A stretch of 5,206 nt of DNA from an uncultured Dechloromonas sp. (GTDB lineage: Bacteria; Pseudomonadota; Gammaproteobacteria; Burkholderiales; Rhodocyclaceae). The notes below the pieces were generated by a model, which was given only the letters and a program-made list of their open reading frames with translations, had not been told where the DNA came from and searched no databases. Of this stretch, positions 1 through 5,206 are shown piece after piece (position 1 is the first letter of the stretch; each line of letters opens with the position of its first letter). Position numbers and translations under genes: made by a program. The DNA lies in NCBI GenBank assembly GCA_937996725.1, contig CALKUR010000137.1, forward strand, positions 1-5,206, written 5' to 3'.

Positions 1-75
1 CGAGTGCGACGCCACAAGCATCTCGACCAACTCAGCCCCTATGAGTTCGAGCGGCAGCGTCAAACTGCGCTATGA
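1..75 (+). CDS. IS3-family transposase, C-terminal fragment
   Basis: Frame 1 is open from the window edge and reads RVRRHKHLDQLSPYEFERQR, then QTAL and a TGA stop at 73-75. The pattern R-R-H-x-H-L-x-Q-L-S-P-x-x-F-E is the usual extreme C-terminus of IS3-family OrfB transposases, just after the rve (DDE integrase) domain. Only 24 codons are visible, so the catalytic DDE residues and the programmed frameshift between orfA and orfB lie off the window. The stop sits 29 bp from the inferred IS end at 104, a normal spacing for this family. The subgroup cannot be decided from so little sequence. The last 16 bases overlap, in antisense, the end of the interrupted SIR2 frame. Confidence 0.8.
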   Translation, partial: RVRRHKHLDQLSPYEFERQRQTAL

Positions 76-476
76 AAAGTGTCTACTGATTTGGGGGAAT
101 GCCAGTTCGTTGTAACGAAGGTATCTGCGAGTTGACTCAAATCTTTATAAACGCGCTCGCAATGCTGTTTCCTTTCGTCACTCGAAGGCTTCAGAATCGA
201 TGGAAAATCGATTGGGAGTTTGTGACGAAATTCCAAGTCGAGGGCTACGGATAGCTTTACCCGAGATGTCAGGCCCATGATTTGATCAAGTGCTGCATGA
301 GAAAGTTTTCCATGCTTCACGAAGAATTTCAGCGCAAGATTCGCGAACTCATCCCATCCGGGGCTTCCTCCAAGCTGAGACACCCCCGCCCCTATGAAGG
401 GCACAAGCCTCCGTGTTGATGCTGCAACACGGAGAGCCTCGGGTATCTTCGGTAAGGGATCGATGTGAATGGACAT
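60..476 (-). pseudogene. SIR2-like domain protein, truncated by IS insertion
   Basis: The frame encodes 138 residues, of which the first 124 (105-476) appear native. Residues 22-33 read RRLVPFIGAGVS, the glycine-rich GAGxS NAD-binding motif at the start of SIR2-like folds. It is followed by a GSPGWDEFA segment typical of the bacterial SIR2_2 group. Residues 120-124 read FVTTN, matching the TTNYD motif that lines the NAD site. The next residues should be Tyr-Asp and the rest of the catalytic core, but the frame instead runs 14 codons into the IS and stops at 60-62. Bacterial SIR2-like proteins of this kind are NAD-consuming effectors in several anti-phage systems. This copy lacks most of its domain and any C-terminal partner region, so it is almost certainly inactive. 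The start has no good Shine-Dalgarno sequence. It lies 107 bp downstream of the AbiEii toxin gene in the same direction. Which defence system it came from cannot be told from the N-terminus. Confidence 0.8.
80..104 (+). repeat. Probable terminal inverted repeat (IRR) of the IS
   Basis: The 25 bases at 80-104 begin TGTCTACTGATTTGG and end GAATGCCA. They lie between the transposase stop and the point where host homology resumes, which is where an IS3-family right inverted repeat should be. The G-run at 93-97 (C-run on the other strand) near the outer end is common in the family. The partner repeat is off the window, so the exact length is inferred. Confidence 0.55.
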
Positions 477-583
477 CAGATGAATGGGTAATCAATTCTG
501 CTGATTTATGAAATATCTGGCGATGACTTTGCTCAGGCTTCCATCACAACTGTACTGCTCAGAGATCAAACTTGTATTAAATT

Positions 584-1528
584 TCACATTGAATCCAGGT
601 GTAAACCGATCCGAGCAAGTAGTTCATCAAAATCAGGCTGACCTTGGTAGTAGAGCGCGGCTGACTTTCTATATTCCTGAGCGAAACGAGCTCGCTGGTC
701 AGGATCGCTTAGGGTGAATGCAGCATTTTTGGCTATCGCCAACTCATCTCCAGATCGGAAGCGCTGCTGCTTCCGTTCTTGGTATGCGGGCGTTTTCATG
801 AATTCCTGAACTTCTGCTAGGTCAAGCAGACAGTACACGTCATAGTAGTGACGCAGGAAGTTAGCTGGGAACTCTTTGGCCTCAGCCAGGCGTCGGTACT
901 TGGTCGAAATGGTTTGGAGCTTCTCGACGAAGGTGTGTGTCGGCGCGTAGCAGGGGACATTCACGGCCCGGTTATCGAAAACCAGCACGCCTCGGTCCAT
1001 GGCGAAATCCAGCGACCAGGATGAGATCGTGACCGGTCTGTTGGGAGCAGTGTCGTCAAACCCCAGCTCCAGCAGGATGCCGTCCTTCACCCCGGACAGA
1101 GCGGCTGCGCGGGGTGAGTAGGACAGGCGAATGCCTGCGCTACGCATTTTTTCGTCATCGAAAAAGGTATCCCGCTCCACGCTGGCGATGCCTGGGATAC
1201 TAATGCGCTTGGCCAGTTCGTCGTAGTAAATCCGCCGTGAGGCAATGTGAGCTGGCTTGTCCTGGTTGCGGCCGGTTTTCACATCCAGGTCGGCCGGTGG
1301 CTCAATGCGGATGTCGATGTCTTCGGAAAACCGATGAATCACCCCGAAGCCTTTGGACAGGGAGGTGCCGCCCTTGAGCTCGAACACAAAGCCTTGGGCC
1401 TGTAGGCCCCATAGCCCGTGCATGATCCAGTAATCCTTCTCGACCAGCATGGGGTCAAGGCCTCGATCGTTGGCAACAACCGCGAGCAATTGGTCGAAGT
1501 CGCGTCGCTCGTGAAGAAACTCAGCCAT
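584..1528 (-). CDS. abiEii: AbiEii-type nucleotidyltransferase toxin
   Basis: This is a 314-residue protein of the AbiEii/AbiGii nucleotidyltransferase toxin family, the toxin half of AbiE-type (type IV) toxin-antitoxin and abortive-infection systems. Known relatives transfer nucleotides to RNA; the MenT enzymes modify tRNA 3' ends and block translation. In the sequence, VEKDYW (29-34) precedes the nucleotidyltransferase signature GGTSLSK (53-59) and the metal-binding SEDID (68-72, Asp70 and Asp72). LLELGFD (152-158) may supply a third acidic residue. Conserved basic and acidic positions follow in TFVEKLQTIS (199-208) and RHYYDVYCL (226-234). The length is normal and all expected motifs are present, so it looks intact. 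The ATG overlaps the antitoxin stop by 8 bp (ATGGCTGA), implying translational coupling. The C-terminal residues after about 290 are not diagnostic. The substrate is unknown for this member. Confidence 0.9.
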   Translation of the reverse strand: MAEFLHERRDFDQLLAVVANDRGLDPMLVEKDYWIMHGLWGLQAQGFVFELKGGTSLSKGFGVIHRFSEDIDIRIEPPADLDVKTGRNQDKPAHIASRRIYYDELAKRISIPGIASVERDTFFDDEKMRSAGIRLSYSPRAAALSGVKDGILLELGFDDTAPNRPVTISSWSLDFAMDRGVLVFDNRAVNVPCYAPTHTFVEKLQTISTKYRRLAEAKEFPANFLRHYYDVYCLLDLAEVQEFMKTPAYQERKQQRFRSGDELAIAKNAAFTLSDPDQRARFAQEYRKSAALYYQGQPDFDELLARIGLHLDSM

Positions 1529-2132
1529 GGATCCATTCCCGGAACCGTTTGCGCGTGGCCATGTTTCCGTAGCTTTCTATGGCTTCTTGCAGTCGATCCA
1601 TATCGAAGGAAGGTAGCTTGCTGCGAGCCCGGCTAAGCACCACATCACGGTCTTCGGCCAGTTCTTCCAAGTTGTTGAGCAGGTCTACGTAGAGAAACTC
1701 GCGAGACAGCATTTTCGGAAAGCGAGGCTTCACTCGGAAATCGAACTGCCGATTTCCAAGACGGAAGATGCCGTGGCGCTTGTGGTTGTAGACCAAGGTC
1801 CGGTTGTAGAGCTGCGTGGTGCCTAGGCCCACAGCGTTGTAAGAAGAGGGCGAGAACACCAGGAATTCCTTGTCCCGTAGGAACCCCTTCACAACCTGAT
1901 CGTCGGCTGGGGGTAGAGGACCAAAGTTCGACTGTTTGGGGGCATGGTAAAGCCCCTGGGCCAGCTTTTGAAGTTTGCCCATAGAGACCAGTTCACGCAA
2001 ATGCCTATCTACCGCATTGCTTAGGCGAGCGAGATCCTCACGCCGATAGACATGACCAGCTTTCAGCTCATCTGCTAGGTGCGCAGTGGCACCCCGCAGG
2101 GATGAGGTGATCAGTGAAGCAGTTGCTTGCAT
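1521..2132 (-). CDS. AbiEi/DUF6088-like winged-helix antitoxin
   Basis: This 203-residue protein is encoded directly upstream of the AbiEii toxin. Residues about 15-65 form a winged-helix DNA-binding domain. A helix containing VYRREDLARLS (28-38) leads to AVDRHLRELVSMGKL (40-54), the recognition-helix region, and then to the wing LAQGLYHAP (57-65), typical of AbiEi-type antitoxins. The rest (FLVFSPSSYNAVGLG... at about 90-105, then a beta-rich stretch and an acidic helix around LLNNLEELAED) resembles the C-terminal antitoxin domain shared by AbiEi and DUF6088 proteins. Family knowledge predicts that it neutralises the toxin and represses its own promoter by binding inverted repeats. The ATG at 2130-2132 is preceded on the minus strand by TGAG with a 9-nt spacer, a weak ribosome site, and no better in-frame start is seen. 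The family call rests on the wing motif and the toxin partner. Confidence 0.82.
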   Translation of the reverse strand: MQATASLITSSLRGATAHLADELKAGHVYRREDLARLSNAVDRHLRELVSMGKLQKLAQGLYHAPKQSNFGPLPPADDQVVKGFLRDKEFLVFSPSSYNAVGLGTTQLYNRTLVYNHKRHGIFRLGNRQFDFRVKPRFPKMLSREFLYVDLLNNLEELAEDRDVVLSRARSKLPSFDMDRLQEAIESYGNMATRKRFREWIHG

Positions 2133-2543
2133 GAAAGAATTCTCATTGAAGATTCATGCATTTTAACGTCATTGACCCATCCTGTCATCTCCTAGATTGG
2201 ATCGGCACAGGTCTCGGTTTGAATTCGGGGAGATAGGAGAAAGTATATATAAATCAATAACATACGTTATTTTGAGTGCGAATTCAGCTAGTCAGGCTGT
2301 AAGTCCTTTGTGGGTTAATGGGTAGGTTCTGATGAGAATCAAGTCTTACTAAGTTGGCTCTCTCGTGGATCTGGGTTCAATGTCTAAATCCGGATTTGAA
2401 GTTGTTCGGTGCAGTGCGGCGATGTAAGATCTACCCATCGGTTGGGTATAAGTCTCTACCTTGCATTCACGCCCTAGTACTCTCTAGCACGCTTGAATGC
2501 GAATAGAAAGTTCCTAAGTGGTGAACCATCCACCACCATACTC
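2133..2543. other. Intergenic region, no convincing gene; small hairpins
   Basis: These 411 bp are lower in GC than the flanking genes, and I see no reading frame resembling a known protein. Structure that can be seen: the ATAAC/GTTAT palindrome at 2257-2270, a perfect 12-bp palindrome AAATCCGGATTT at 2386-2397, a TACCCA-tcggt-TGGGTA hairpin at 2432-2448, and a GTGGTG-aaccatc-CACCAC hairpin at 2518-2536. The last lies just in front of the terminator. The left part presumably holds the promoter of the antitoxin-toxin operon. The right part may hold a plus-strand transcript that ends at the terminator, or the junction between two inserted modules. No tRNA, CRISPR repeat or riboswitch was recognised. 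Confidence 0.5.
2257..2270. promoter_or_regulatory. Perfect inverted repeat, candidate antitoxin operator
   Basis: ATAACATACGTTAT is a 5-4-5 perfect inverted repeat (ATAAC/GTTAT) about 125 bp upstream of the antitoxin start. It lies next to an AT-rich block at 2244-2254 (TATATATAAAT) that could serve as a promoter -10 element on either strand. A partial second copy, TAACGT, occurs at 2164-2169. AbiEi antitoxins are known to bind inverted repeats in their own promoters, so this is a reasonable operator candidate. No convincing -35 element at 17 bp spacing was found on the minus strand, so the promoter itself is not called. Confidence 0.3.
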
Positions 2544-2577
2544 AAGGGCTCGGAAAATCTCCGGGCCCTTTTCTTTT
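2544..2577 (+). terminator. Intrinsic (Rho-independent) terminator, plus strand
   Basis: A 10-bp stem AAGGGCTCGG (2544-2553) pairs with CCGGGCCCTT (2561-2570), with one T-G wobble pair, across the 7-nt loop AAAATCT. It is followed at once by the T-rich tail TTCTTTT (2571-2577). The GC-rich stem and T tail make it a strong plus-strand terminator. The other side lacks a T tract, so it is not bidirectional. There is no recognised plus-strand gene upstream in the window. The gene at 2824 starts 246 bp after it and must have its own promoter downstream of 2577. Confidence 0.75.
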
Positions 2578-2823
2578 GGCGTTTCCCCCGGGTGGCAGGG
2601 GAGAGTGCTGCGGGTGGCACCTCGCCAGAACGCCCGGAATCTGCCACTTTCCCGGCCAGAGCCGTCTCTTTTCTCTGTTTGGTCTGCGGGTAGGCGCAGA
2701 TGGCGCTCCAGAAAAATCAACAAGTTGCGCGCATCGGTTCGTTGTCAACCACGGTCACCAGAGCACCGGTTTGATAACCCATTACCCTCATCCCCATCGA
2801 AATCGATGACGGAGGCAACAGAT
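2578..2823. other. Leader region upstream of the HTH/coiled-coil gene
   Basis: This 246-bp stretch lies between the terminator and the start of the plus-strand gene. The gene's frame is open through it, back to a GTG at 2518, but the translation is rich in Pro, Arg and Ser, spans the terminator hairpin and has no recognisable motif, so I treat it as untranslated. It contains a direct repeat CGGGTGGCA (2589-2597 and 2611-2619) and a perfect hairpin TCTGCG-ggtagg-CGCAGA (2683-2700). In another frame a 24-codon ORF starts at ATG 2700-2702 and stops at 2772-2774. A promoter for the 2824 gene should be here, but no consensus pair with good spacing stands out. Confidence 0.45.
2811..2815 (+). promoter_or_regulatory. 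Shine-Dalgarno GGAGG fixing the start at 2824
   Basis: GGAGG lies 8 nt before the ATG at 2824-2826, an ideal ribosome-binding arrangement. The alternative in-frame ATG at 2806 lies before this site and has no such signal, and the far-upstream GTG at 2518 would have to be read through the terminator hairpin. This favours the 445-residue product. Confidence 0.75.
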
Positions 2824-4161
2824 ATGGTGACGAGGGAAGAACTCTATGAATTGGTATGGTCGACGCCAATGATCAGGGTCGCCGAGAAGTTTGAGGTCTC
2901 GGGCAGTTACCTCGCCCGCGTCTGCACCGAGCTTCGCGTGCCCCGTCCGGAGCGCGGCTACTGGGCCAAATTGGCCGTAGGCAAGGCGCCGCAACGCCCG
3001 GCGCTACCGGAGCCGCTGCCGGGTAATCCCATCGTATGGTCGCGAGCCGACGGATTGCAGGCACCTGTCCTGCCACGGACACGTCAACCACCCACAGTTC
3101 GCGTTCCGCGACCAGCGCGGCCCGTCGTCGGCATCCATGGCTTGATCCGTGGCGCAAAGGCGCACTTCCTGGCAAGCCGCAAGGTCGATGACGAAGACCA
3201 TCTGAAGCCCTACAAGAAGTTGTTGGTCGACGTTACCGCGTCCCGCTCCTGCCTCGACAAGGCCTTGGAATTCGCCAACGACCTGTTCAATGCTCTGGAG
3301 TCCGCTGGCCACCGTGTGGTGATCGCGCCGCCGGATGCCCAGTTCTGGCGGGAGCGCATCGACGAGAAGGAAGTGCCGCCGAAGCAGGACCCCCGACACG
3401 ATCCATACGGGTACGACCGACGCTGGTCACCCTATCGGCCGACGGTCGCCTATGTTGACTCGGTGACCTTCGGACTGGCGATCATCGAGATGACCGAGTC
3501 GGTTGAGATGCGGTACGTCAATGGCAAGTACATCCGGGAATCGGAATACGTGCCTCCCAAGACCAAGCGCTACCACGATCACACCTGGTCCTCGACCCGA
3601 GACCTTCCGTCTGGCCGATTGCGGCTGGTCGTCTACGCGCCGTACCGCAGCGTGTCCTGGTCGACCTCCTTCCAAGAGACCAAGGCTCGAACCTTGACGC
3701 AGGACATCCCCCAGATCGTGAAGTCTATCGAGTGTGAAGTCGCACCCATCATCGACAAGCTGAAGGAAGCTGAACGGCGGGCAGAGATTCGGCGGCTGGA
3801 GCGACTTGCAGAGGAAGAGCAGCGTCGACAAGAAGAAGACCGTCGGCGTATCGCGCAGTCCGTCAAGGAGAGCCGTGACCAGCTCGAACAGGTCATTCAA
3901 GCTTGGTCGAAGATCATCAGCTTGGAACAGTTCTTCCAGGGCATTGAGCATCGAGCCCAGCCCCTTCCGGAGTCCGAACGTCAGGATGTCCTTGACCGAC
4001 TGCGGCTCGCCCGGGAGTTCGTCGGCACCCAGAACCCCCTGGAATTTTTCCGAGGATGGAAGACACCGCTCGAACGATACGTGCCCCTATCCCAGCGTGC
4101 ATCGAGCACGCAGCCCGCCGAGAGCGATGACGACGAAGATATTGACGACGGTGGCTGGTGA
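2824..4161 (+). CDS. Hypothetical protein, N-terminal HTH-like, C-terminal coiled coil
   Basis: This 445-residue protein belongs to a recurring bacterial hypothetical family whose function I do not know. Residues 3-37 (TREELYELVWSTPM, then IRVAEKFEVSGSYLARVC) look like a helix-turn-helix. They are followed by the signature PRPERGYWAKLAVGK (40-54), shared by many proteins with this N-terminus. Residues 55-102 are a Pro/Arg-rich linker. About 103-305 is a globular region with no motif I can name, ending in beta-like segments around LRLVVYAPYRS. About 310-360 is a highly charged coiled coil (AERRAEIRRLERLAEEEQRR). The tail is acidic (ESDDDEDIDDGGW). No signal peptide or membrane segment is seen, so it is probably cytoplasmic. 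The SD at 2811 supports this start. It converges on the recombinase pair with 13 bp between stop codons and is richer in GC than the AbiE genes, suggesting a separate origin. DNA or chromatin binding is plausible from the HTH but is only inferred. Confidence 0.8.
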   Translation: MVTREELYELVWSTPMIRVAEKFEVSGSYLARVCTELRVPRPERGYWAKLAVGKAPQRPALPEPLPGNPIVWSRADGLQAPVLPRTRQPPTVRVPRPARPVVGIHGLIRGAKAHFLASRKVDDEDHLKPYKKLLVDVTASRSCLDKALEFANDLFNALESAGHRVVIAPPDAQFWRERIDEKEVPPKQDPRHDPYGYDRRWSPYRPTVAYVDSVTFGLAIIEMTESVEMRYVNGKYIRESEYVPPKTKRYHDHTWSSTRDLPSGRLRLVVYAPYRSVSWSTSFQETKARTLTQDIPQIVKSIECEVAPIIDKLKEAERRAEIRRLERLAEEEQRRQEEDRRRIAQSVKESRDQLEQVIQAWSKIISLEQFFQGIEHRAQPLPESERQDVLDRLRLAREFVGTQNPLEFFRGWKTPLERYVPLSQRASSTQPAESDDDEDIDDGGW

Positions 4162-4174
4162 AGCAGGCTTCAGG

Positions 4175-4627
4175 TCAGCGGTCGAACGCCGCAATCACCT
4201 CCTGCTGAGCCATCCAGACGGCCGGCAGCGGGTTCCGCTGGAACCACAGCAGGCTCATGCACCGGGGCTGCTGCCCTGCCAGGATCGCTTGAATGATGGC
4301 AGGCTCCAGCAACGTCAACCGTAGAAGCTCATTAACCGTCGAATGGTGCAGTCCTTCCTGCCGGGCAATATCACTTCCGCTGGCGACCACGCCATCGTCA
4401 AGCAACTGCTGCCAGTAAAAGGCACGTGTCAACGCCACCAGCAAGGGCTGGTCATGCTGGATCGCCGTCTTGCCTGCCGTTTCCAGTTGGCTGTCAGGAC
4501 GGACGATCACCTTGCTGACGCCGCGCCTTCTGATTTTCAACGGGATGACCGTCGACAACTTGATACCACCGCAATCCTGGCGTTTGCGGATCACAGGCGC
4601 CCCTGTGGCGCTCACCTTGGGTTTCAT
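4175..4627 (-). CDS. Small HTH protein coupled to serine recombinase
   Basis: This is a 150-residue protein whose ATG overlaps the recombinase stop in an ATGA quadruplet (4624-4627), so the two are translationally coupled. The N-terminal half has KIRRRGVSKVIVRPDS (31-46), then ALTRAFYWQQLLDDG (65-79). Residues about 83-104 (SGSDIARQEGLHHSTVNELL) form a helix-turn-helix of the ParB/KorB-like type, followed by RLTLLEPAIIQAILAGQQP (103-121). Small proteins with this exact layout commonly follow large serine recombinases in Gram-negative mobile elements. Their role is not established in my knowledge; a DNA-binding directionality or accessory factor for recombination is a reasonable inference. The length is normal for the group and no disruption is seen. 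The stop codon lies 13 bp from the convergent plus-strand gene, with no terminator between them. Confidence 0.8.
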   Translation of the reverse strand: MKPKVSATGAPVIRKRQDCGGIKLSTVIPLKIRRRGVSKVIVRPDSQLETAGKTAIQHDQPLLVALTRAFYWQQLLDDGVVASGSDIARQEGLHHSTVNELLRLTLLEPAIIQAILAGQQPRCMSLLWFQRNPLPAVWMAQQEVIAAFDR

Positions 4628-5206
4628 GCCTGGACCTCCAATTGCAATTCCTGCTCCAACTCCTGCAATTCCGCGCCGATGGTGCCCGATAGCAACTCAC
4701 AGGCCAGTTGCTCCCAGCCCGGATCTCGCCAGATGATCTCCAACTCGCCATCTGCAATCAGGACGCGCTCAATCAGCAATTGCGCGATTCGGAATTGCTC
4801 AGCTGGAAACAGTTCACGCCACAGGCTGGCCAGGTTACGCATGGGAAGCACGACTTGCGGCTCAGTAAGGTCGGGACGGACTTGCTGAATCCGATCCCAC
4901 ACCGATTGCACGACATGTGGCGCTGAAAGCGCGTCCATAATTTGCTGCGTAACCAATTCTTCAATGGGTGCGGCAGGGAGTGCGCCGTGTCGGCTGGCCC
5001 AGGCCCCGAAGCGGCGGTACTTGACGGGGGTGTAGTAGCGGTACACCTTGCCCTTTTTGACCGTGTAACTGGGCGTCAACCGTTCGCCATCAGGCGTGAA
5101 CAACAGGCCCCGCAGCAGCACGGGTTCTTGCTGCCGGTCGAGCGTGTCGAGCCGCCTCTTGGTACTGTCACTGGCGATCAGCGCGTGAACCGCATCCCAT
5201 TGTCCT
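4624..5206 (-). CDS. Large serine recombinase, C-terminal part (partial)
   Basis: The frame is open to the window edge, giving the last 193 residues and a stop at 4624-4626. The GTG at 5119-5121 is internal, because clear family sequence continues upstream of it. Fragment residues 3-10 (WDAVHALI) and 16-35 (KRRLDTLDRQ..., LLRGLL) lead into the recombinase zinc-beta-ribbon region, with VYRYY at 54-58. It then runs through APIEELVTQQIMDALSAP and a helical C-terminal tail that includes LFPAEQFRIAQLLIERV. The ribbon region has no cysteines, a variant common in this Gram-negative subgroup, so zinc binding is unlikely. The catalytic serine resolvase domain and the main DNA-binding domain lie off the window. 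By family, such proteins catalyse site-specific integration and excision of phages and integrative elements. Intactness cannot be judged from this window. Confidence 0.88.
   Translation of the reverse strand, partial: GQWDAVHALIASDSTKRRLDTLDRQQEPVLLRGLLFTPDGERLTPSYTVKKGKVYRYYTPVKYRRFGAWASRHGALPAAPIEELVTQQIMDALSAPHVVQSVWDRIQQVRPDLTEPQVVLPMRNLASLWRELFPAEQFRIAQLLIERVLIADGELEIIWRDPGWEQLACELLSGTIGAELQELEQELQLEVQA

Larger units (their letters stand above)
1..104 (+). mobile_element. Right end of an IS3-family insertion sequence
   Basis: The transposase C-terminus is followed by a short non-coding tail that ends in a CCCCC-containing terminus. Read from the outside on the minus strand it starts TGGCATTCCCCCAAAT, and IS3-family elements characteristically have TG...CA ends. 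The boundary at 104 is supported independently. On the minus strand the SIR2-like reading frame matches its family up to the asparagine codon at 105-107 and loses all resemblance from 104 downward. The left end and the second target-site copy are outside the window, so element length and target duplication cannot be given. Confidence 0.7.

Noticed and set aside
508..717. Plus-strand 69-codon frame over the end of the toxin gene
   Set aside because: It mostly overlaps the AbiEii C-terminus in antisense, has no ribosome site and no motif.
2143..2157. Four-codon ORF (ATG AAT CTT CAA TGA, minus strand) just upstream of the antitoxin
   Set aside because: An ORF this short is expected by chance, and no attenuator-type structure follows it.
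2511..2543. Possible tRNA 3' end because of CCACCACCA just before a terminator
   Set aside because: There is no T-arm GGTTCRA, no anticodon arm and no cloverleaf upstream. The sequence is better explained as a short GTGGTG/CACCAC hairpin.
2518..2823. N-terminal extension of the plus-strand gene back to the GTG at 2518
   Set aside because: It would run through the intrinsic terminator, encodes a low-complexity Pro/Arg/Ser stretch, and the GGAGG eight bases before 2824 marks a much better start.
3427..3951. Long open frames on the minus strand within the plus-strand gene (also 3004-3399, 3633-3896)
   Set aside because: These are antisense shadows of a GC-rich coding region. They have no recognisable motifs or ribosome sites, and the plus strand has a coherent protein with coiled-coil and HTH-like segments.
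4162..4174. Terminator between the two convergent genes
   Set aside because: Only 13 bp separate the stop codons, and no stem with a T tract is present on either strand.
4343..4888. Plus-strand open frame opposite the recombinase and HTH genes
   Set aside because: The translation is Ser/Arg/Cys-rich with no family resemblance, while the minus strand encodes two recognisable coupled proteins.
5041..5121. GTG at 5119-5121 as the start of the recombinase
   Set aside because: The frame continues upstream with family-typical sequence (WDAVHALI and the LLRGLL lead-in), so this is the interior of a larger protein cut by the window edge.

Overview
The base composition, the codon choice and the protein families (a Gram-negative type large serine recombinase with a coupled small HTH protein, AbiE-type toxin-antitoxin genes, an IS3-family end) suggest an accessory region of a proteobacterial chromosome or integrative element. 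A Pseudomonas-like gammaproteobacterium or a betaproteobacterium is most likely. No core housekeeping gene is present, so the taxon cannot be fixed from this window.

Layout, left to right. (1) 1-104: the right end of an IS3-family insertion sequence, holding the last 24 codons of its transposase and a probable 25-bp terminal inverted repeat. (2) 60-476, minus: the N-terminal part of a SIR2-like (NAD-binding) protein of the kind found in anti-phage systems. It is cut by the IS exactly after the conserved TTN motif and ends in 14 codons read from the IS. (3) 584-2132, minus: a two-gene operon with an 8-bp overlap, in the order antitoxin (winged-helix protein, AbiEi/DUF6088-like) then toxin (AbiEii nucleotidyltransferase). 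(4) 2133-2823: about 690 bp without a convincing gene. It holds a possible operator palindrome, several small hairpins and a strong plus-strand intrinsic terminator at 2544-2577 that has no visible gene in front of it. (5) 2824-4161, plus: a 445-residue protein of unknown function with an N-terminal HTH-like segment and a coiled coil near the C-terminus. (6) 4175-5206, minus: the C-terminal 193 residues of a large serine recombinase, overlapping by 4 bp (ATGA) with a downstream 150-residue HTH protein.

Reading: this is a mobile-element/defence-island segment. The recombinase pair on the right is probably an integration module. The plus-strand unknown gene converges on it with 13 bp between stop codons and is the likeliest undescribed component. 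The AbiE pair is a toxin-antitoxin/abortive-infection cassette. The SIR2 gene beyond it is in the same direction and was probably part of another defence system, now inactivated by the IS. The links between modules are inferred from gene order only.
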